Positions 1 through 8,887 of a DNA stretch of 64,000 nucleotides are shown in pieces. Source of the stretch: Pandoraea oxalativorans (GTDB lineage: Bacteria; Pseudomonadota; Gammaproteobacteria; Burkholderiales; Burkholderiaceae); contig NZ_CP011519.2 of the NCBI RefSeq assembly GCF_000972785.3, positions 1-64,000 of the forward strand, read 5' to 3'. Each line of letters opens with the position of its first letter. Within the stretch, counting starts at the first letter, position 1. Under the pieces are notes generated by a model. The model did no database searches, was not told the DNA's origin, and worked only from the letters and a program-made list of their open reading frames with translations. A program made the position numbers and the translations under genes.

Positions 1-378
1 GCGCCCGTCAACCAGTTGGTCATGCATGAAGTCCATCGACCACACTTCATTGATGGCCTCCGGTACCGATAGCGGCTGCGGCGTTTCGCGCACCAGCCGC
101 TTTTTCGGCTTGATGCGCAGGTTCAGCTCCAGCTCCCGGTAAATTCGGTAAATGCGCTTGTGGTTCCAGCCGAATCCCTTCACATTACGCAGGTAGAAGT
201 AGCACAGCAGAAAACCCCAGTTGCGATGGCAGCCCGTAATACGCAGTAGCCAGTCGGCAATCTCTTCGTTCTCCGTGTTCAACTTCGCCGCGTACCGGTA
301 GCACGACTCGCTGATGCCGAGCACCGCGCACGCCACACGAATTGACACGCGCCGCTGTTGCACAACTTGCTTTGCCAT
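1..378 (-). CDS. IS3-family transposase OrfB, N-terminal part
   Basis: This is the first 126 codons of the catalytic subunit, running off the left edge. The frame opens at the ATG at 378 with MAKQVVQQRRVSIRVACAVL, followed by the helical HTH_21-like region with GCHRNWGF and FGWNHKRIYRIYRELELNLR, and reaches the start of the rve integrase core at VWSMDFMHDQL. In this IS group OrfB is normally made as an OrfAB fusion by -1 frameshifting, and a run of seven A residues (minus strand, 406-412) lies at the end of orfA where this would occur. The remainder of the DDE domain cannot be judged because it is outside the window. Confidence 0.85.
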   Translation of the reverse strand, partial: MAKQVVQQRRVSIRVACAVLGISESCYRYAAKLNTENEEIADWLLRITGCHRNWGFLLCYFYLRNVKGFGWNHKRIYRIYRELELNLRIKPKKRLVRETPQPLSVPEAINEVWSMDFMHDQLVDGR

Positions 379-398
379 CTCGCGCCGACGAGATGGCT

Positions 399-665
399 TC
401 AGAACTTTTTTTGCAGGGCCTCCGAGGCAATCTCAGCCTTGAGCTTCTCCTCGATGTACATCTTGCGAAGCCGGGTATTCTCCGCCTCCAGCTCCTTCAT
501 GCGCGACATCATCGACGCGTCCATGCCGCCGTACTTCGAGCGCCACTTATAAAACGTTGCCGAACTGATGCCCAGTTCTCGGCACAGCTCCGGCACCGCC
601 AGCCCAGCCTCCGCGCGCTTGAGCGCCTCCAGTATCTGGCTGTCCGTGAATCTCGACTTCTTCAT
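399..665 (-). CDS. IS3-family transposase OrfA
   Basis: An 88-residue HTH_Tnp_1 protein, MKKSRFTDSQILEALKRAEA, with a helix-turn-helix around residues 20-45 and a leucine-zipper-like tail (MKELEAENTRLRKMYIEEKL) that in this family mediates OrfA/OrfAB oligomerisation. It binds the terminal inverted repeats. The A7 slippery run at 406-412 sits eight codons or fewer before its stop, as expected for programmed frameshifting into OrfB. Confidence 0.88.
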   Translation of the reverse strand: MKKSRFTDSQILEALKRAEAGLAVPELCRELGISSATFYKWRSKYGGMDASMMSRMKELEAENTRLRKMYIEEKLKAEIASEALQKKF

Positions 666-735
666 CTGCAGAACTCCCTCTTAACGAGAAAATTCTACTT
701 CTCCTAGCGGTGGATTTCAGGGGGCATTACCCAGG

Positions 736-794
736 ATGAAGGTGAAACAAACGTATTCTGTTGAGTTCAAGAAGCGAGCGCTGTCGAAGGTGCT
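736..794 (+). pseudogene. IS3-type OrfA, 5' remnant interrupted by an IS
   Basis: Translation MKVKQTYSVEFKKRALSKVL closely resembles the N-terminus of the OrfA at 31487-31987 (MKAKRTYSVEFKEQALSKAL). It is broken at 794 by the 795-2130 element. The sequence resumes after 2130 with the duplicated GTGCT and stays open for about 40 codons, but only the first residues after the junction could belong to the original gene. Confidence 0.7.
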
Positions 795-858
795 TGGAGC
801 GGCCCCATGAAACACCGGACACAGCGACCCACTTACAATAACGGGTAGGCATAAGACT

Positions 859-1254
859 GTGTTTTTGACTAACACCAAGCAGGAAGTGATGGAAGTGTTG
901 ACGGGCCCAGAGCGCCGGCGTCGCTGGACGGCGGAGCAGAAACTGTCGATGGTTCGCGAGAGTTTCGAACCGGGAAAATCGGTTTCAATGGTCGCGCGCC
1001 ATTACGGCGTGAACCCGAACCAGCTATTCCACTGGCGCAAGCTGTACCAGGACGGTAGCCTGTCAGCGGTCAAGGCTGGCGAAGAAGTGGTTCCGGCATC
1101 GGAGTTGGCTGATGCGCTCAAGCAGATTCGCGAGCTGCAACGGATGCTCGGCAAAAAAACAATGGAGAACGAGATTCTCCGGGAAGCAGTTGAATACAGC
1201 CGAGCAAAAAAATGGATAGCGCACTCGCCCTTGCTGCCGGAGGACGGCCAGTGA
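859..1254 (+). CDS. IS2-group transposase OrfA
   Basis: A 131-residue HTH protein ([20 protein letters not shown], then [20 protein letters not shown]) followed by a coiled coil ([20 protein letters not shown]). An alternative start at 889 ([10 protein letters not shown]) is more typical of the family. It overlaps orfB by 43 bp. A seven-A run at 1205-1211 in the overlap is the likely -1 frameshift site for an OrfAB fusion. Confidence 0.88.
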   Translation: MFLTNTKQEVMEVLTGPERRRRWTAEQKLSMVRESFEPGKSVSMVARHYGVNPNQLFHWRKLYQDGSLSAVKAGEEVVPASELADALKQIRELQRMLGKKTMENEILREAVEYSRAKKWIAHSPLLPEDGQ

Positions 1255-2099
1255 AACTGGTCTGTGAAGTTCTCGGCGTGTCGCGCTCGAACGTATCGGC
1301 ACGACTGTCGCGTCCGGCGACGTGGCGCGATGGCCGGCAATCAAGGCCGACCGACGACGAAACTGTAGTCGAGGAAATCCGCCGTGTCGTCGGCGATTTG
1401 CCCAGCTATGGCTACCGGCGGGTTTGGGGCACGTTGCGCAACGAGCGCGTTGCAGTTGGACTGGCGCCGTTCAATGCCAAGCGCATTTATCGCATCATGC
1501 GAACGCATGGGCTGCTGACGCAGCGCCGACCGATTGCGCCGCGAGCCCACCGTCGACATGATGGCAAAGTGGCCGTCGCGCGCAGCAATCAGCGATGGTG
1601 CTCGGACGGCTTCGAGTTCCGCTGCGACAACGGCGAGCCGCTGCGTGTGACGTTTGCGCTGGATTGCTGCGACCGAGAAGCGATGAGCTGGGCGGCGACG
1701 ACAGCAGGCCACAGCGGCGACATTGTGCGCGACGTGATGCTGGCCGCAGTGGAAAATCGGTTCGGCAACGAGGTGCATACGCCGTCCGAAATCGAGTGGC
1801 TGAGCGACAATGGTTCGGGCTATACGGCTGACGATACGCGCCGGTTTGCGATGAACATCGGACTAAAGCCATTGACCACGCCCGTGTGCAGTCCGCAAAG
1901 TAACGGCATGGCCGAGAGCTTCGTGAAAACGATGAAGCGCGACTACGTCGCCTTCATGCCGAAGCCGGATGCTGCAACCGCTGCTCACAATCTGGCCATT
2001 GCATTTGAGCATTACAACGAGAAGCACCCCCATAGCGCGCTGAAATACCGCTCGCCTCGCGAGTTCCGGCGCTCGATGGATTCAGCAACCTTAGTGTGA
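1212..2099 (+). CDS. IS2-group transposase OrfB (DDE integrase)
   Basis: 295 residues, full length. It has an HTH_21-like region ([20 protein letters not shown]) and the rve core: first acidic residue in RWCSDGFEF, second in [10 protein letters not shown], and the glutamate in [15 protein letters not shown]. It ends in the usual [12 protein letters not shown] tail. The frame has no breaks, so the element may be active. The ATG at 1212 lies at the slippery A7 site, and in vivo the protein is probably made mainly as the OrfAB fusion. Confidence 0.9.
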   Translation: MDSALALAAGGRPVKLVCEVLGVSRSNVSARLSRPATWRDGRQSRPTDDETVVEEIRRVVGDLPSYGYRRVWGTLRNERVAVGLAPFNAKRIYRIMRTHGLLTQRRPIAPRAHRRHDGKVAVARSNQRWCSDGFEFRCDNGEPLRVTFALDCCDREAMSWAATTAGHSGDIVRDVMLAAVENRFGNEVHTPSEIEWLSDNGSGYTADDTRRFAMNIGLKPLTTPVCSPQSNGMAESFVKTMKRDYVAFMPKPDAATAAHNLAIAFEHYNEKHPHSALKYRSPREFRRSMDSATLV

Positions 2100-2135
2100 T
2101 GGTGTGTCCGGTTTTACAGGGTCAACTCCAGTGCT

Positions 2136-2254
2136 GCAATGCGGGAACGGAGCCAACTTGGAGGGGGCCGCAAATTCGGACGCCGAGGCTGACACGCCGC
2201 GCATCGCTGTCGCGGGGGTGGACACCGACGAAATTGCCGGGTAACGTTGTCCGA
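2136..2254. other. Unassigned remnant sequence downstream of the IS2-like element
   Basis: About 120 bp between the target duplication and the palindrome at 2255. It continues the interrupted OrfA frame but loses resemblance to OrfA within a few codons. No function is seen. Confidence 0.4.
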
Positions 2255-2290
2255 GCGTCGCACGATACGAGAAATCAAATCGTGCGACGC
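2255..2290. repeat. Perfect 12-bp palindrome with 12-nt loop
   Basis: The arms GCGTCGCACGAT (2255-2266) and ATCGTGCGACGC (2279-2290) are exact inverted repeats. The pair lies just upstream of a terminator and beyond the 3' end of stbC. It could be a transcript hairpin or a protein-binding site. Confidence 0.75.
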
Positions 2291-2312
2291 TTGTCGTCGC
2301 AAATGGGATTTG

Positions 2313-2334
2313 CCCGGCTTCGGCCGGGTTTTTT
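2313..2334 (+). terminator. Rho-independent terminator
   Basis: The stem CCCGGC (2313-2318) and GCCGGG (2323-2328) closes a TTCG tetraloop and is followed by six T residues. It reads rightward and would shield the leftward stb/tra operon's 3' end from transcription coming out of the IS. Confidence 0.8.
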
Positions 2335-2481
2335 ATGTCACGGTGCTTGCAAAGCAGCCGGGGGACGCAACAGCCGGATGCCCGCACCGCTAAGTGCGCA
2401 ATTGTCGCGGGCAAAAAAGCGCACGGGCAAGACTGGCCGAGGCGATGACGCGAGGGCCGCCCGTCTTTCAGTGTCCGCGCC

Positions 2482-2871
2482 TCAGAGGCCCGCCAGCCGG
2501 GCCCCGACGAATCCACCTACCGCCCCCGCAACCAACGCGAAGCCGACGAGCAGCAGCACGAAGCGCCGCGCCTTGCGCTCAAGCGCGAGGTTCGCCGCGA
2601 CGAGCTGCGCCGCGCCATCATTGAGTTGATTGCCGATCTGCGCCGCCGCGTGGCGGCCAGCCTCGGTCAGCTTCGCGGCATTGTTGTCGATGACGGTCTC
2701 AAAGTTAAGCCGGGCGGCCAGAAACGCCTTACCGGCCGCGTCCGTGGTTGCCTGCTCCATCCTGGCGGCCAGCGTCTCATCCGCCTGCTCAAAGCGACGC
2801 ACGAGCGCGTCCGCCTCCTGCAGCAGCTCGGCCATTAGCGCTTCGCGCGCGGTGGAGACATCAGTGGCCAT
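2482..2871 (-). CDS. stbC: StbC-like plasmid protein
   Basis: A 129-residue protein that is last in a three-gene stb operon. The N-terminal two thirds is helical, probably a coiled coil (ADALVRRFEQADETLAARME). Near the C-terminus a hydrophobic segment (FVLLLVGFALVAGAVGGFVG, about residues 104-123) looks like a membrane anchor with glycine zippers. In R388, stbABC lies beside oriT and affects plasmid stability and conjugation; the role of StbC there is unclear. The assignment rests on operon position more than on recognised motifs. Two further degraded copies of this gene lie at 27660-27945 and 47774-47954. Confidence 0.65.
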   Translation of the reverse strand: MATDVSTAREALMAELLQEADALVRRFEQADETLAARMEQATTDAAGKAFLAARLNFETVIDNNAAKLTEAGRHAAAQIGNQLNDGAAQLVAANLALERKARRFVLLLVGFALVAGAVGGFVGARLAGL

Positions 2872-2883
2872 GGCCCCTCCCGA

Positions 2884-3588
2884 TCACCTGAACAACGCCC
2901 GGTAGACGTTCTCGAGGTTCTTGTGGGCGGATCTGGCGAGTCGCTGGGCGCTGATCATGCTCACTGCGCGCGAGCGGGTCGCTTCATCACTCGCTTCGCG
3001 CAGCACGGCCCGATAGTCCGTGTCATCGGCGACAACATCGGCGACGGACTTGTTCAGTCCCCGCAGCCGCTCGAAAATCTCGTTTTTGAACACCACGGCG
3101 TCTGCTCGCAGCGTGAAGCTGCGGGTGTCTTCATGCAGGCCGAAGATCGTGCGAAACAGGCGCGGCACGTCGCTCGCGTCTTCGAGTTCGACCTTGTTGA
3201 ACACCACGCGGATTTTCTGGGCCGGCACGCCGAGGCCAGCCAGTGTCTCAATCGTGTTCACAGTGTCGGTTTGTTGCTTTTTCTCGCTCACCGCAGGCAC
3301 CACGAAATAGTCAAACTCGTCGTGCGACCCTTCGAATTGGCCCATCTGTTTGATAAATTCCTCGACGTTGGACGCGCCCACGTCGACGATGGCCGAGTCC
3401 AGCATCATCAGGCCCTCTTGCAGCCCGCCGTAGTCGCGGCCCTTCAGGCGCAGCGCGCCGGTGTCGGCCGAGCCGGCATTGAGAGTCTCGATCTCGAATC
3501 TGGGCGCGTTCATGCGCGGCGCGAGCAGGTGATCGACCAGCGTGGTCTTACCCGGATTTCCGCTGAAATTTAAGACGGCGACTTTCAT
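2884..3588 (-). CDS. stbB: StbB-like ParA/MinD-type ATPase
   Basis: 234 residues. The N-terminus MKVAVLNFSGNPGKTTLVDH carries a P-loop GNPGKTT like deviant Walker A motifs of ParA-type ATPases. Next come a Walker A'-like acidic region (LMMLDSAIVDVGAS) and DYFVVPAVSEKKQQTDTVNT, with FNKVELED as the base-recognition region. In IncW and IncN plasmids StbB is needed for conjugation and works against StbA in positioning the plasmid. The gene overlaps the stbA stop by 4 bp, indicating translational coupling. Confidence 0.78.
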   Translation of the reverse strand: MKVAVLNFSGNPGKTTLVDHLLAPRMNAPRFEIETLNAGSADTGALRLKGRDYGGLQEGLMMLDSAIVDVGASNVEEFIKQMGQFEGSHDEFDYFVVPAVSEKKQQTDTVNTIETLAGLGVPAQKIRVVFNKVELEDASDVPRLFRTIFGLHEDTRSFTLRADAVVFKNEIFERLRGLNKSVADVVADDTDYRAVLREASDEATRSRAVSMISAQRLARSAHKNLENVYRALFR

Positions 3589-4004
3589 TTTCGGCTCCTT
3601 TCTTTCTCTATCGCGATACGCTCATAGCGCGCGATCCGTTCGGCCAGTTCTGCCGGATCGGGCTTCATCAGACGATCGATCTCCTGCACCGAGAGCGGTT
3701 CTCGGGGTCGGGGAGGTCCGGCATCTGTTGCGTGAGATACAGACGCCTCCGATCGAGGGTCACCTGGCACTGCCAGCCGCTCCGCAGTCCTTGCCCGATG
3801 CTGCTTCCGGTATCGATACAGGTACGTCTTGAGCGTCTGGAACGTCAGCTCAAAACCCGCATCATTCAGTGCCTGGTGAATGGTGCCGAGCCGTACCCCT
3901 GCGGCGAGCTTCGCCTCGATCTCCGGCATCACGTCGCGTAATTGCGCCGCTTTCGTGGTCGGTGCAGTCTGCTCAATGGCCTGTTGCGCGTCCGTCTTCG
4001 TCAT
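3585..4004 (-). CDS. stbA: StbA-like DNA-binding protein
   Basis: 139 residues. Residues about 25-70 (MPEIEAKLAAGVRLGTIHQA, then GFELTFQTLKTYLYRYRK) form a helix-turn-helix seen in StbA/MobC-like plasmid proteins. The C-terminal half is charged and variable, ending in a basic helix. In R388 StbA binds direct repeats near oriT, autorepresses, and promotes vertical stability. Here the gene's upstream region (4005-4301) is full of short direct repeats that could be its sites. It is the first gene of the stb operon. Confidence 0.72.
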   Translation of the reverse strand: MTKTDAQQAIEQTAPTTKAAQLRDVMPEIEAKLAAGVRLGTIHQALNDAGFELTFQTLKTYLYRYRKQHRARTAERLAVPGDPRSEASVSHATDAGPPRPREPLSVQEIDRLMKPDPAELAERIARYERIAIEKERSRK

Positions 4005-4301
4005 GAATTTGCCACCGTCGTCATGTTGTCCTCTAACTGTCTCCCGCTCGTCCTCTGTTTGTACACAACCTGTCTACCTGATGCCCCCGCTTTGTCTTCT
4101 GTATGTCTTCTGTTTGTTCACGCTTTGTCCGCTTTCTGTCGTCGACCGCCGACGGCCTTCGGCCTATATCGTATGAACGCCCTTAACCCTGGAGGTTTTG
4201 GGTCCCTTAACGGGCCCGAAAACCTCAATACACATCACGCACCCCTCGGGTGCTTCGGCTACCGAAGTCGGTGACTTCGCTCATGGCCCGCTGGCAAATT
4301 C
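4005..4301. other. Candidate oriT / stb promoter region
   Basis: About 300 bp without a gene, between the relaxase 3' end and stbA. 4013-4140 is strikingly pyrimidine-rich on the plus strand, with repeated TCTGTTTGTWCAC (near 4053 and 4108), two CGCTTTGTC, and two copies of TGTCTTCTGT. It is followed by three hairpins: GAGGTTTTGGG (4192-4202) with CCCGAAAACCTC (4215-4226), GCACCC/GGGTGC (4239-4253), and GAAGTC/GACTTC (4264-4278). Iterons plus dyads beside a MobF relaxase gene are what an oriT would look like. The nic site cannot be placed by eye. Confidence 0.5.
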
Positions 4302-7268
4302 TCAGTCAAAGCGCCCGTACCCCGAAGGTTCCTTGCCGCTCGCCGGCGCCTTGCACTGCGGCTCAAGCGACTGGCGTGGCTGCCGCGATAACGCCGACTT
4401 GCCGTCGAGCGCGCCTTTTGGCGGCAGGCCGGCCTCGCGGCGCAACAACTGTCGTTCGCGCTGGAGCGCCAGTGCCGTGCTCTTGTCAAAGCGCCGGGCG
4501 ATGGCGTCCGGTAGCTCGCCTAGCGAGTTCGTGTAGACGCGGGCCTCCTGCCGCGCCCGGCTGATGGCGACGTAATAAAGGTTCATCGACGTCGTGCGGC
4601 TTCTCGTATCGAGCGCAATCAGGGCGCGCTCACTGGTCAGGCCCTGGGCGCTGTGAACGGACGATGCGTAGGCGTGCTCGAGATGCAACGGTCGAGCGGC
4701 GGATAGCTCCAGCGAGCGCACCGGCCCACCGCCGCGCCGCTCGATCGACTCGAGCGATTCGAGCGTGACGGCGTGGCCCGCCACCCCGGCCACCCGCATG
4801 CGGTCGCCGTTGGTCAGATCGCGCCCGGCATCGTTGCGGTTGATCCGCACGGCATCGCCGACTGACAACTCGGCGCGCTCCAGCTGGTAGACGCTGAGCT
4901 GCGTCGCGCGGCGCGGGTTGATTGTGGCCATAGTGCCGTCCGGGCATTGCAGCACCAGCATATTACCCGGTAACGCTTCCCGAACGCGGTAGGTTTCGCC
5001 TCGCGCCAGGCCGGCTTTCTGATAGTCGCGCTCGGGCTGGATTACCATGCCCGGCTGATAGCTCGGTGCAAAGCGGCGCTGCGCCTTCGTCATATCCACG
5101 CGCGTCAGGGTCTCGAACTCGCGTCCGCGGCCAGTAAGCGCCAGCGACTCGCGCACCATGCGGTTGATCTCGCGGCGGGCGTCATTGGTGCCGGCGACGA
5201 TCAGCGTGTCGCGGCGCTCCCCTTCGGTGAGCGCGATGTAGTCGGCGACGATGGCGCGGTGGCGCTCGGTCGGCTCTTTGAGTTCTTCCACATGGCTGAG
5301 GTGCGAAAGCGATTGCGTGACGCGGCCTTCGGCGGCGTGTTCAACTGCGGTTTTGAGCTCGCGGTCTTCTTGCCGCGTAATCTCGCTGATGCGCGCGGTG
5401 AGCATGCCGGCGTTCTGAAGCTGCGCGAACGGCTTGCCGGCCTCGATGGCCTCGGTCTGCTTGGTGTCACCGATCAGGACCATCCGCGCATCGGCTTGCT
5501 CGACCGTGCGCATCAATTGTTCCATCTGGCGCGCGCCGACGACACCCGCCTCGTCCAGAACAATGAGCGTCTTGCCGTCGATGGACTTGTCTTTTGCGCG
5601 AAGAAAGCTCGCCAGCGTGTGCGCGTCGAGCCCTGCGTTCCTGAGCGCCGTCACCTGGTTGCCATACGGCGCGAGCGCGACGGTGCGATAGCCCGGGCCC
5701 GGGCCCACAGCCGACGCCTGCCGGATGAGCGCGACCGCCTGATTGACGGTATAGGTTTTCCCGGTGCCGGCGTCGCCCTGAATACCGACGAATCGGTGCG
5801 GCGTCGCGACGATAGCCTTCACGGCCAAACGCTGGCCAGCGTTCAGCGGGGAGCCCTCCAACGCCGTTTTGACCGCTGCGGGCGTCAGGATCGGCGCGAG
5901 CGCGGCGCGGCCGCTGCGCTCAATGGCGAGTATCGCCTTCTCGCGCGCCAGCGCCTTGTGGGTCGTATAACGCCTCTCTACCGGCACGAGAGACCCGCGC
6001 TGGATGGCCTGAGCCACATAAGCGCGGGCCTCCTGCTGGGTTAATCCTTCGCGTTCACTCAAAAAGCTCGCCCAGCCGGCCGACGAGAGCGCCGGTCCGT
6101 CCATGGATCCGGTCGCGCGGTAGGCCGGCACCGCCTCGATCAGCGCCCCTTGCTCGACCAGGCGCCGGATTTCGGTGTGGACCTCCTCGATGCCCGCCAG
6201 CCCGACTGCGCGGCGCAGCGCCGTCGTCGTGAGCACGCTTTCCCGCACCACGGCTTCACGTTCGGTCAGATGGTTGATCGCATACTGCACCACGGCCTGC
6301 GCCGGCGTGAGCCCCGCCGGTAAGCTCATTGCCGCGACCTGATCGAGCGCGCTGCGTGGACCATCGCTGAGCCCGTCGAGCGGCGAGCGGGCGCCGTAGT
6401 CGATGCCCAGTTCGCGGCTTTTCTCCAGCCAATACTGTTTAATGATTTGCCGGTCGGATTCGTCTTTGCGCGGCCGTGTCGCCAGCGAGATCACCTGTTT
6501 TTCCAGTGCGGTTGCCGACGCCCTCGTTTTCCCTTCGTCGGCAAGCGCTTGCTCGATCACGTAGCTACGTGCCGAAAACGCCTCGATCTGGTCGCGGCTG
6601 ATATGGGCCAGCTCGAACTTCCCTTTGTCATCGACGAGTCGAATGGCATAGCCCAGTTCCTGTAGGCTGTGTGCAAGCTCGGCCTTGTACAGGGCATCGA
6701 TCTCGTGTTGTACACGGAAGATGTCCTCGTTCGACAGCGCACGCCACGCGCCGTCGGCACGCTGCGTCATGTTCAGTACGACAGCGTGCGTGTGAAGCTG
6801 CGGGTCTTTGGCCCGGCTCATCTCATGCCGGAACTTGCCAATGACCATATTCCCGGTACGCTCGTGACAGCTCTTGCCCATGACCTTCTTGCGGGCCTCG
6901 GCTAGCCGCTCGACCTGCTCAAGGGCGCGCGTGACGGCACGGTCATGCGCTGCACTGACCTCCCGGTCGCCGGCGACAAGCGCTTGCATCGACACCGATT
7001 TCGGCGCCGAAAATGTGAGGTCCAGCCCCATGCGCTTTTTGTGAGCGGTCGTGTCGAAGGTGGTCTGGATGCGCTCGCCATTGGGCAGTTGGCCATCGAG
7101 CAGGCGTGAGAACTGGGCCTGCTCAATGGGACCTTCCAGCCCGAGCGCGCGCGCCCCTTCACCCTGCCACTCGCCGGGATGTTCCTTGGCGTAGTAATCG
7201 TCGGCGGCTGCAAAATAGTGCGCCGCCGCATACTGGTTGTTGCCGCGAATCGGGGTCACGTTGAGCAT
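4302..7268 (-). CDS. trwC: MobF conjugative relaxase/helicase (TrwC/TraI type)
   Basis: 988 residues, close to TrwC (966). It nicks oriT, stays covalently on the 5' end, and unwinds the transferred strand. The relaxase domain (residues 1-300) shows catalytic tyrosines at Y18 and Y25/Y26, matching Y18 and Y26 of TrwC. The metal-binding histidine triad is H148 (KFRHEMSR) with H159 and H161 (DPQLHTHAVVLN). The helicase part has Walker A QGDAGTGKT near residue 495, Walker B-like LIVLDEAGVVG, the motif LIGDTKQTEAIEAG, and a late SVHSAQGLTSERALIALD. It is followed by the candidate oriT and preceded by the coupling protein, all in one leftward run. No break is seen. Confidence 0.95.
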   Translation of the reverse strand: MLNVTPIRGNNQYAAAHYFAAADDYYAKEHPGEWQGEGARALGLEGPIEQAQFSRLLDGQLPNGERIQTTFDTTAHKKRMGLDLTFSAPKSVSMQALVAGDREVSAAHDRAVTRALEQVERLAEARKKVMGKSCHERTGNMVIGKFRHEMSRAKDPQLHTHAVVLNMTQRADGAWRALSNEDIFRVQHEIDALYKAELAHSLQELGYAIRLVDDKGKFELAHISRDQIEAFSARSYVIEQALADEGKTRASATALEKQVISLATRPRKDESDRQIIKQYWLEKSRELGIDYGARSPLDGLSDGPRSALDQVAAMSLPAGLTPAQAVVQYAINHLTEREAVVRESVLTTTALRRAVGLAGIEEVHTEIRRLVEQGALIEAVPAYRATGSMDGPALSSAGWASFLSEREGLTQQEARAYVAQAIQRGSLVPVERRYTTHKALAREKAILAIERSGRAALAPILTPAAVKTALEGSPLNAGQRLAVKAIVATPHRFVGIQGDAGTGKTYTVNQAVALIRQASAVGPGPGYRTVALAPYGNQVTALRNAGLDAHTLASFLRAKDKSIDGKTLIVLDEAGVVGARQMEQLMRTVEQADARMVLIGDTKQTEAIEAGKPFAQLQNAGMLTARISEITRQEDRELKTAVEHAAEGRVTQSLSHLSHVEELKEPTERHRAIVADYIALTEGERRDTLIVAGTNDARREINRMVRESLALTGRGREFETLTRVDMTKAQRRFAPSYQPGMVIQPERDYQKAGLARGETYRVREALPGNMLVLQCPDGTMATINPRRATQLSVYQLERAELSVGDAVRINRNDAGRDLTNGDRMRVAGVAGHAVTLESLESIERRGGGPVRSLELSAARPLHLEHAYASSVHSAQGLTSERALIALDTRSRTTSMNLYYVAISRARQEARVYTNSLGELPDAIARRFDKSTALALQRERQLLRREAGLPPKGALDGKSALSRQPRQSLEPQCKAPASGKEPSGYGRFD

Positions 7269-7278
7269 GGCGCGCTCC

Positions 7279-8841
7279 TCACTTGACCTCGATCGCCGCT
7301 GCGCGGTGCGGATAGGTCACATAGGGCAGCGTGATGCGGGCAATCGGAAAGTCCTCGGCAAACATGACGTAGCCGTGCAGATCCCGCAGGTTTGAGATTT
7401 CCGAGTCGAGCACAACCGGCTCGGGCGGGCTGGCGAGCACATGGCGGCTGCGACCGCCACCGCCCCTACCGACGTTGGAGGTGACCTGGATGCGCTCGAC
7501 GTGCTGCTTGCCCAAGATCTCGCTCGCCTTGTCCGCGTTCAGGGCATTTGCCGCCCCGAAGATGAGATAGTTACGAAAGCAGGCGAGCAGCGTCTTGGCC
7601 GCATCCATGCCATAAGCCTCGTCGAGCTGCGCCCAATCCTGGATCGTGCCGACCATGCGCAGTCCGTGCTTGCGCCCCTTGGTCGCCGCCGGCACGAACG
7701 ACTCGAGCTTGCCGAGCGATTCGAGTTCGTCGAGGAACAGCCACAATCGGGCGCCGGTCATGGGTTCGTAGCTCAGGATCGTGGTGCAAATCGTGTCGAT
7801 CCACGTCGCCACCAGCGGGCGTTGCGCCGTGCGCATGTCCTCTCGCCACGTGATAAAAAGGTTGCCGGCGTGAGGATCGTGGACCCAGGTGTGCAGCGAG
7901 AAGTCGCCCTGGCTCATGAAGCGCAGCGGCCGCACGTACTTGTTCATCATGAACTGGATCGAGGCGATCGCTTTCTCGGCGTTCACGCGAAAGTAGCCTT
8001 GCGAATCGGTGTTCGAGAGGAACTCGCGAATCACCTCGCCATCCTCTCGCACCAGAAGGTTCACGAGCCTGTCCTGATCGGGATTGTCCGTCTCGACCAG
8101 CTTGCGCATGGTGTCGGCCAGCACATCGCGCGCGTAAGCGCACCATTGCTCATCGTTGGGATCGACCTGCGGCGGGATCACGCTCTTGGCCATGCGGTCG
8201 AAGTCGTGGACGCCCTTGATCTCGTTAAACAACGTCCAGCCTGCCGAGCGGCGGTCGAATGGGTTGAGAATCGTGTCGCCGGGAAAGCCGAACTTCGAAT
8301 AGAACGTGCCGTTGGGGTCGATCACTGCCATCTTGTCACGGCGCTTGACCACCGAAGCGATCATGCTTTCCATCGCGACGGACTTGCCCGCGCCCACCGA
8401 AGCACAAATCAACGTATTTCGGTTTTCGAGGTGAATCGGCATGGGCATCGCGCCGATCATGATCGGGGCCAACGCCCCCGCTTCGCCATCGTCCTTGCGC
8501 CGACGCCGGTTCTCCCGACGGTTGGCCGCGTTGACCTGACGCTTGACCCGATGCCAGTTCGCCATACGGGCACCGCGCATCCAGCGGCGATAGGGCGCAC
8601 CGCGGAACCCATCGTCCCCATATTCGTGAACCAGATAGCCGCTCGCTGCGGCAAGGCCCAGGCCGAGCACGGCCCCGCTGGTAATGAGCGGATGGTGCGG
8701 CGTCAGGTGCAACGCGACGGTAAGCGCTTCGGGCAGTGGGCGAAGCGGGACATGCGCCGCCCACGCGCCGGCGAGCCAGCCAGCGATCGGCAGGCTGACG
8801 GCAAAGAGCAGCGTGGCGTTCTCGACTTCATGTTTCTGCAT
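7279..8841 (-). CDS. trwB: Type IV coupling protein (TrwB/TraJ, VirD4 family)
   Basis: 520 residues when started at 8841 (MQKHEVENATLLFAVSLPIA); the reading frame extends further upstream but there it only mirrors the nuclease gene. Two N-terminal membrane segments (about residues 8-25 and 50-70) anchor it in the inner membrane. The ATPase part has Walker A CASVGAGKSVAMES and Walker B LWLFLDELESLGKLE. TrwB-type hexamers bring the relaxase-DNA complex to the T4SS. The length matches TrwB (507). The relaxase gene starts 10 bp downstream. Confidence 0.94.
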   Translation of the reverse strand: MQKHEVENATLLFAVSLPIAGWLAGAWAAHVPLRPLPEALTVALHLTPHHPLITSGAVLGLGLAAASGYLVHEYGDDGFRGAPYRRWMRGARMANWHRVKRQVNAANRRENRRRRKDDGEAGALAPIMIGAMPMPIHLENRNTLICASVGAGKSVAMESMIASVVKRRDKMAVIDPNGTFYSKFGFPGDTILNPFDRRSAGWTLFNEIKGVHDFDRMAKSVIPPQVDPNDEQWCAYARDVLADTMRKLVETDNPDQDRLVNLLVREDGEVIREFLSNTDSQGYFRVNAEKAIASIQFMMNKYVRPLRFMSQGDFSLHTWVHDPHAGNLFITWREDMRTAQRPLVATWIDTICTTILSYEPMTGARLWLFLDELESLGKLESFVPAATKGRKHGLRMVGTIQDWAQLDEAYGMDAAKTLLACFRNYLIFGAANALNADKASEILGKQHVERIQVTSNVGRGGGGRSRHVLASPPEPVVLDSEISNLRDLHGYVMFAEDFPIARITLPYVTYPHRAAAIEVK

Positions 8842-8887
8842 CACTCGTTCCCGATGGGACTCGCATCGCCGCCCGGGCAGGCCTATG

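Larger units (their letters stand above)
1..726 (-). mobile_element. IS3-family (IS407-like) element, cut by window edge
   Basis: Contains orfA and the 5' part of orfB reading leftward. The outer end is inferred at about 726, where the minus strand begins TGCCCCCTGAAATCC, the TG start usual for IS3 elements. The other end lies outside the window. Confidence 0.75.
795..2130 (+). mobile_element. Complete IS3-family element of the IS2 group
   Basis: 1336 bp. The left end TGGAGCGGCCCCATGAAACA and the inverted right end TGGAGTTGACCCTGTAAAAC form imperfect inverted repeats continuing into CCGGACAC. A perfect 5-bp target duplication GTGCT is present at 790-794 and 2131-2135, so both ends are exact and the insertion is probably recent. 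Confidence 0.93.
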
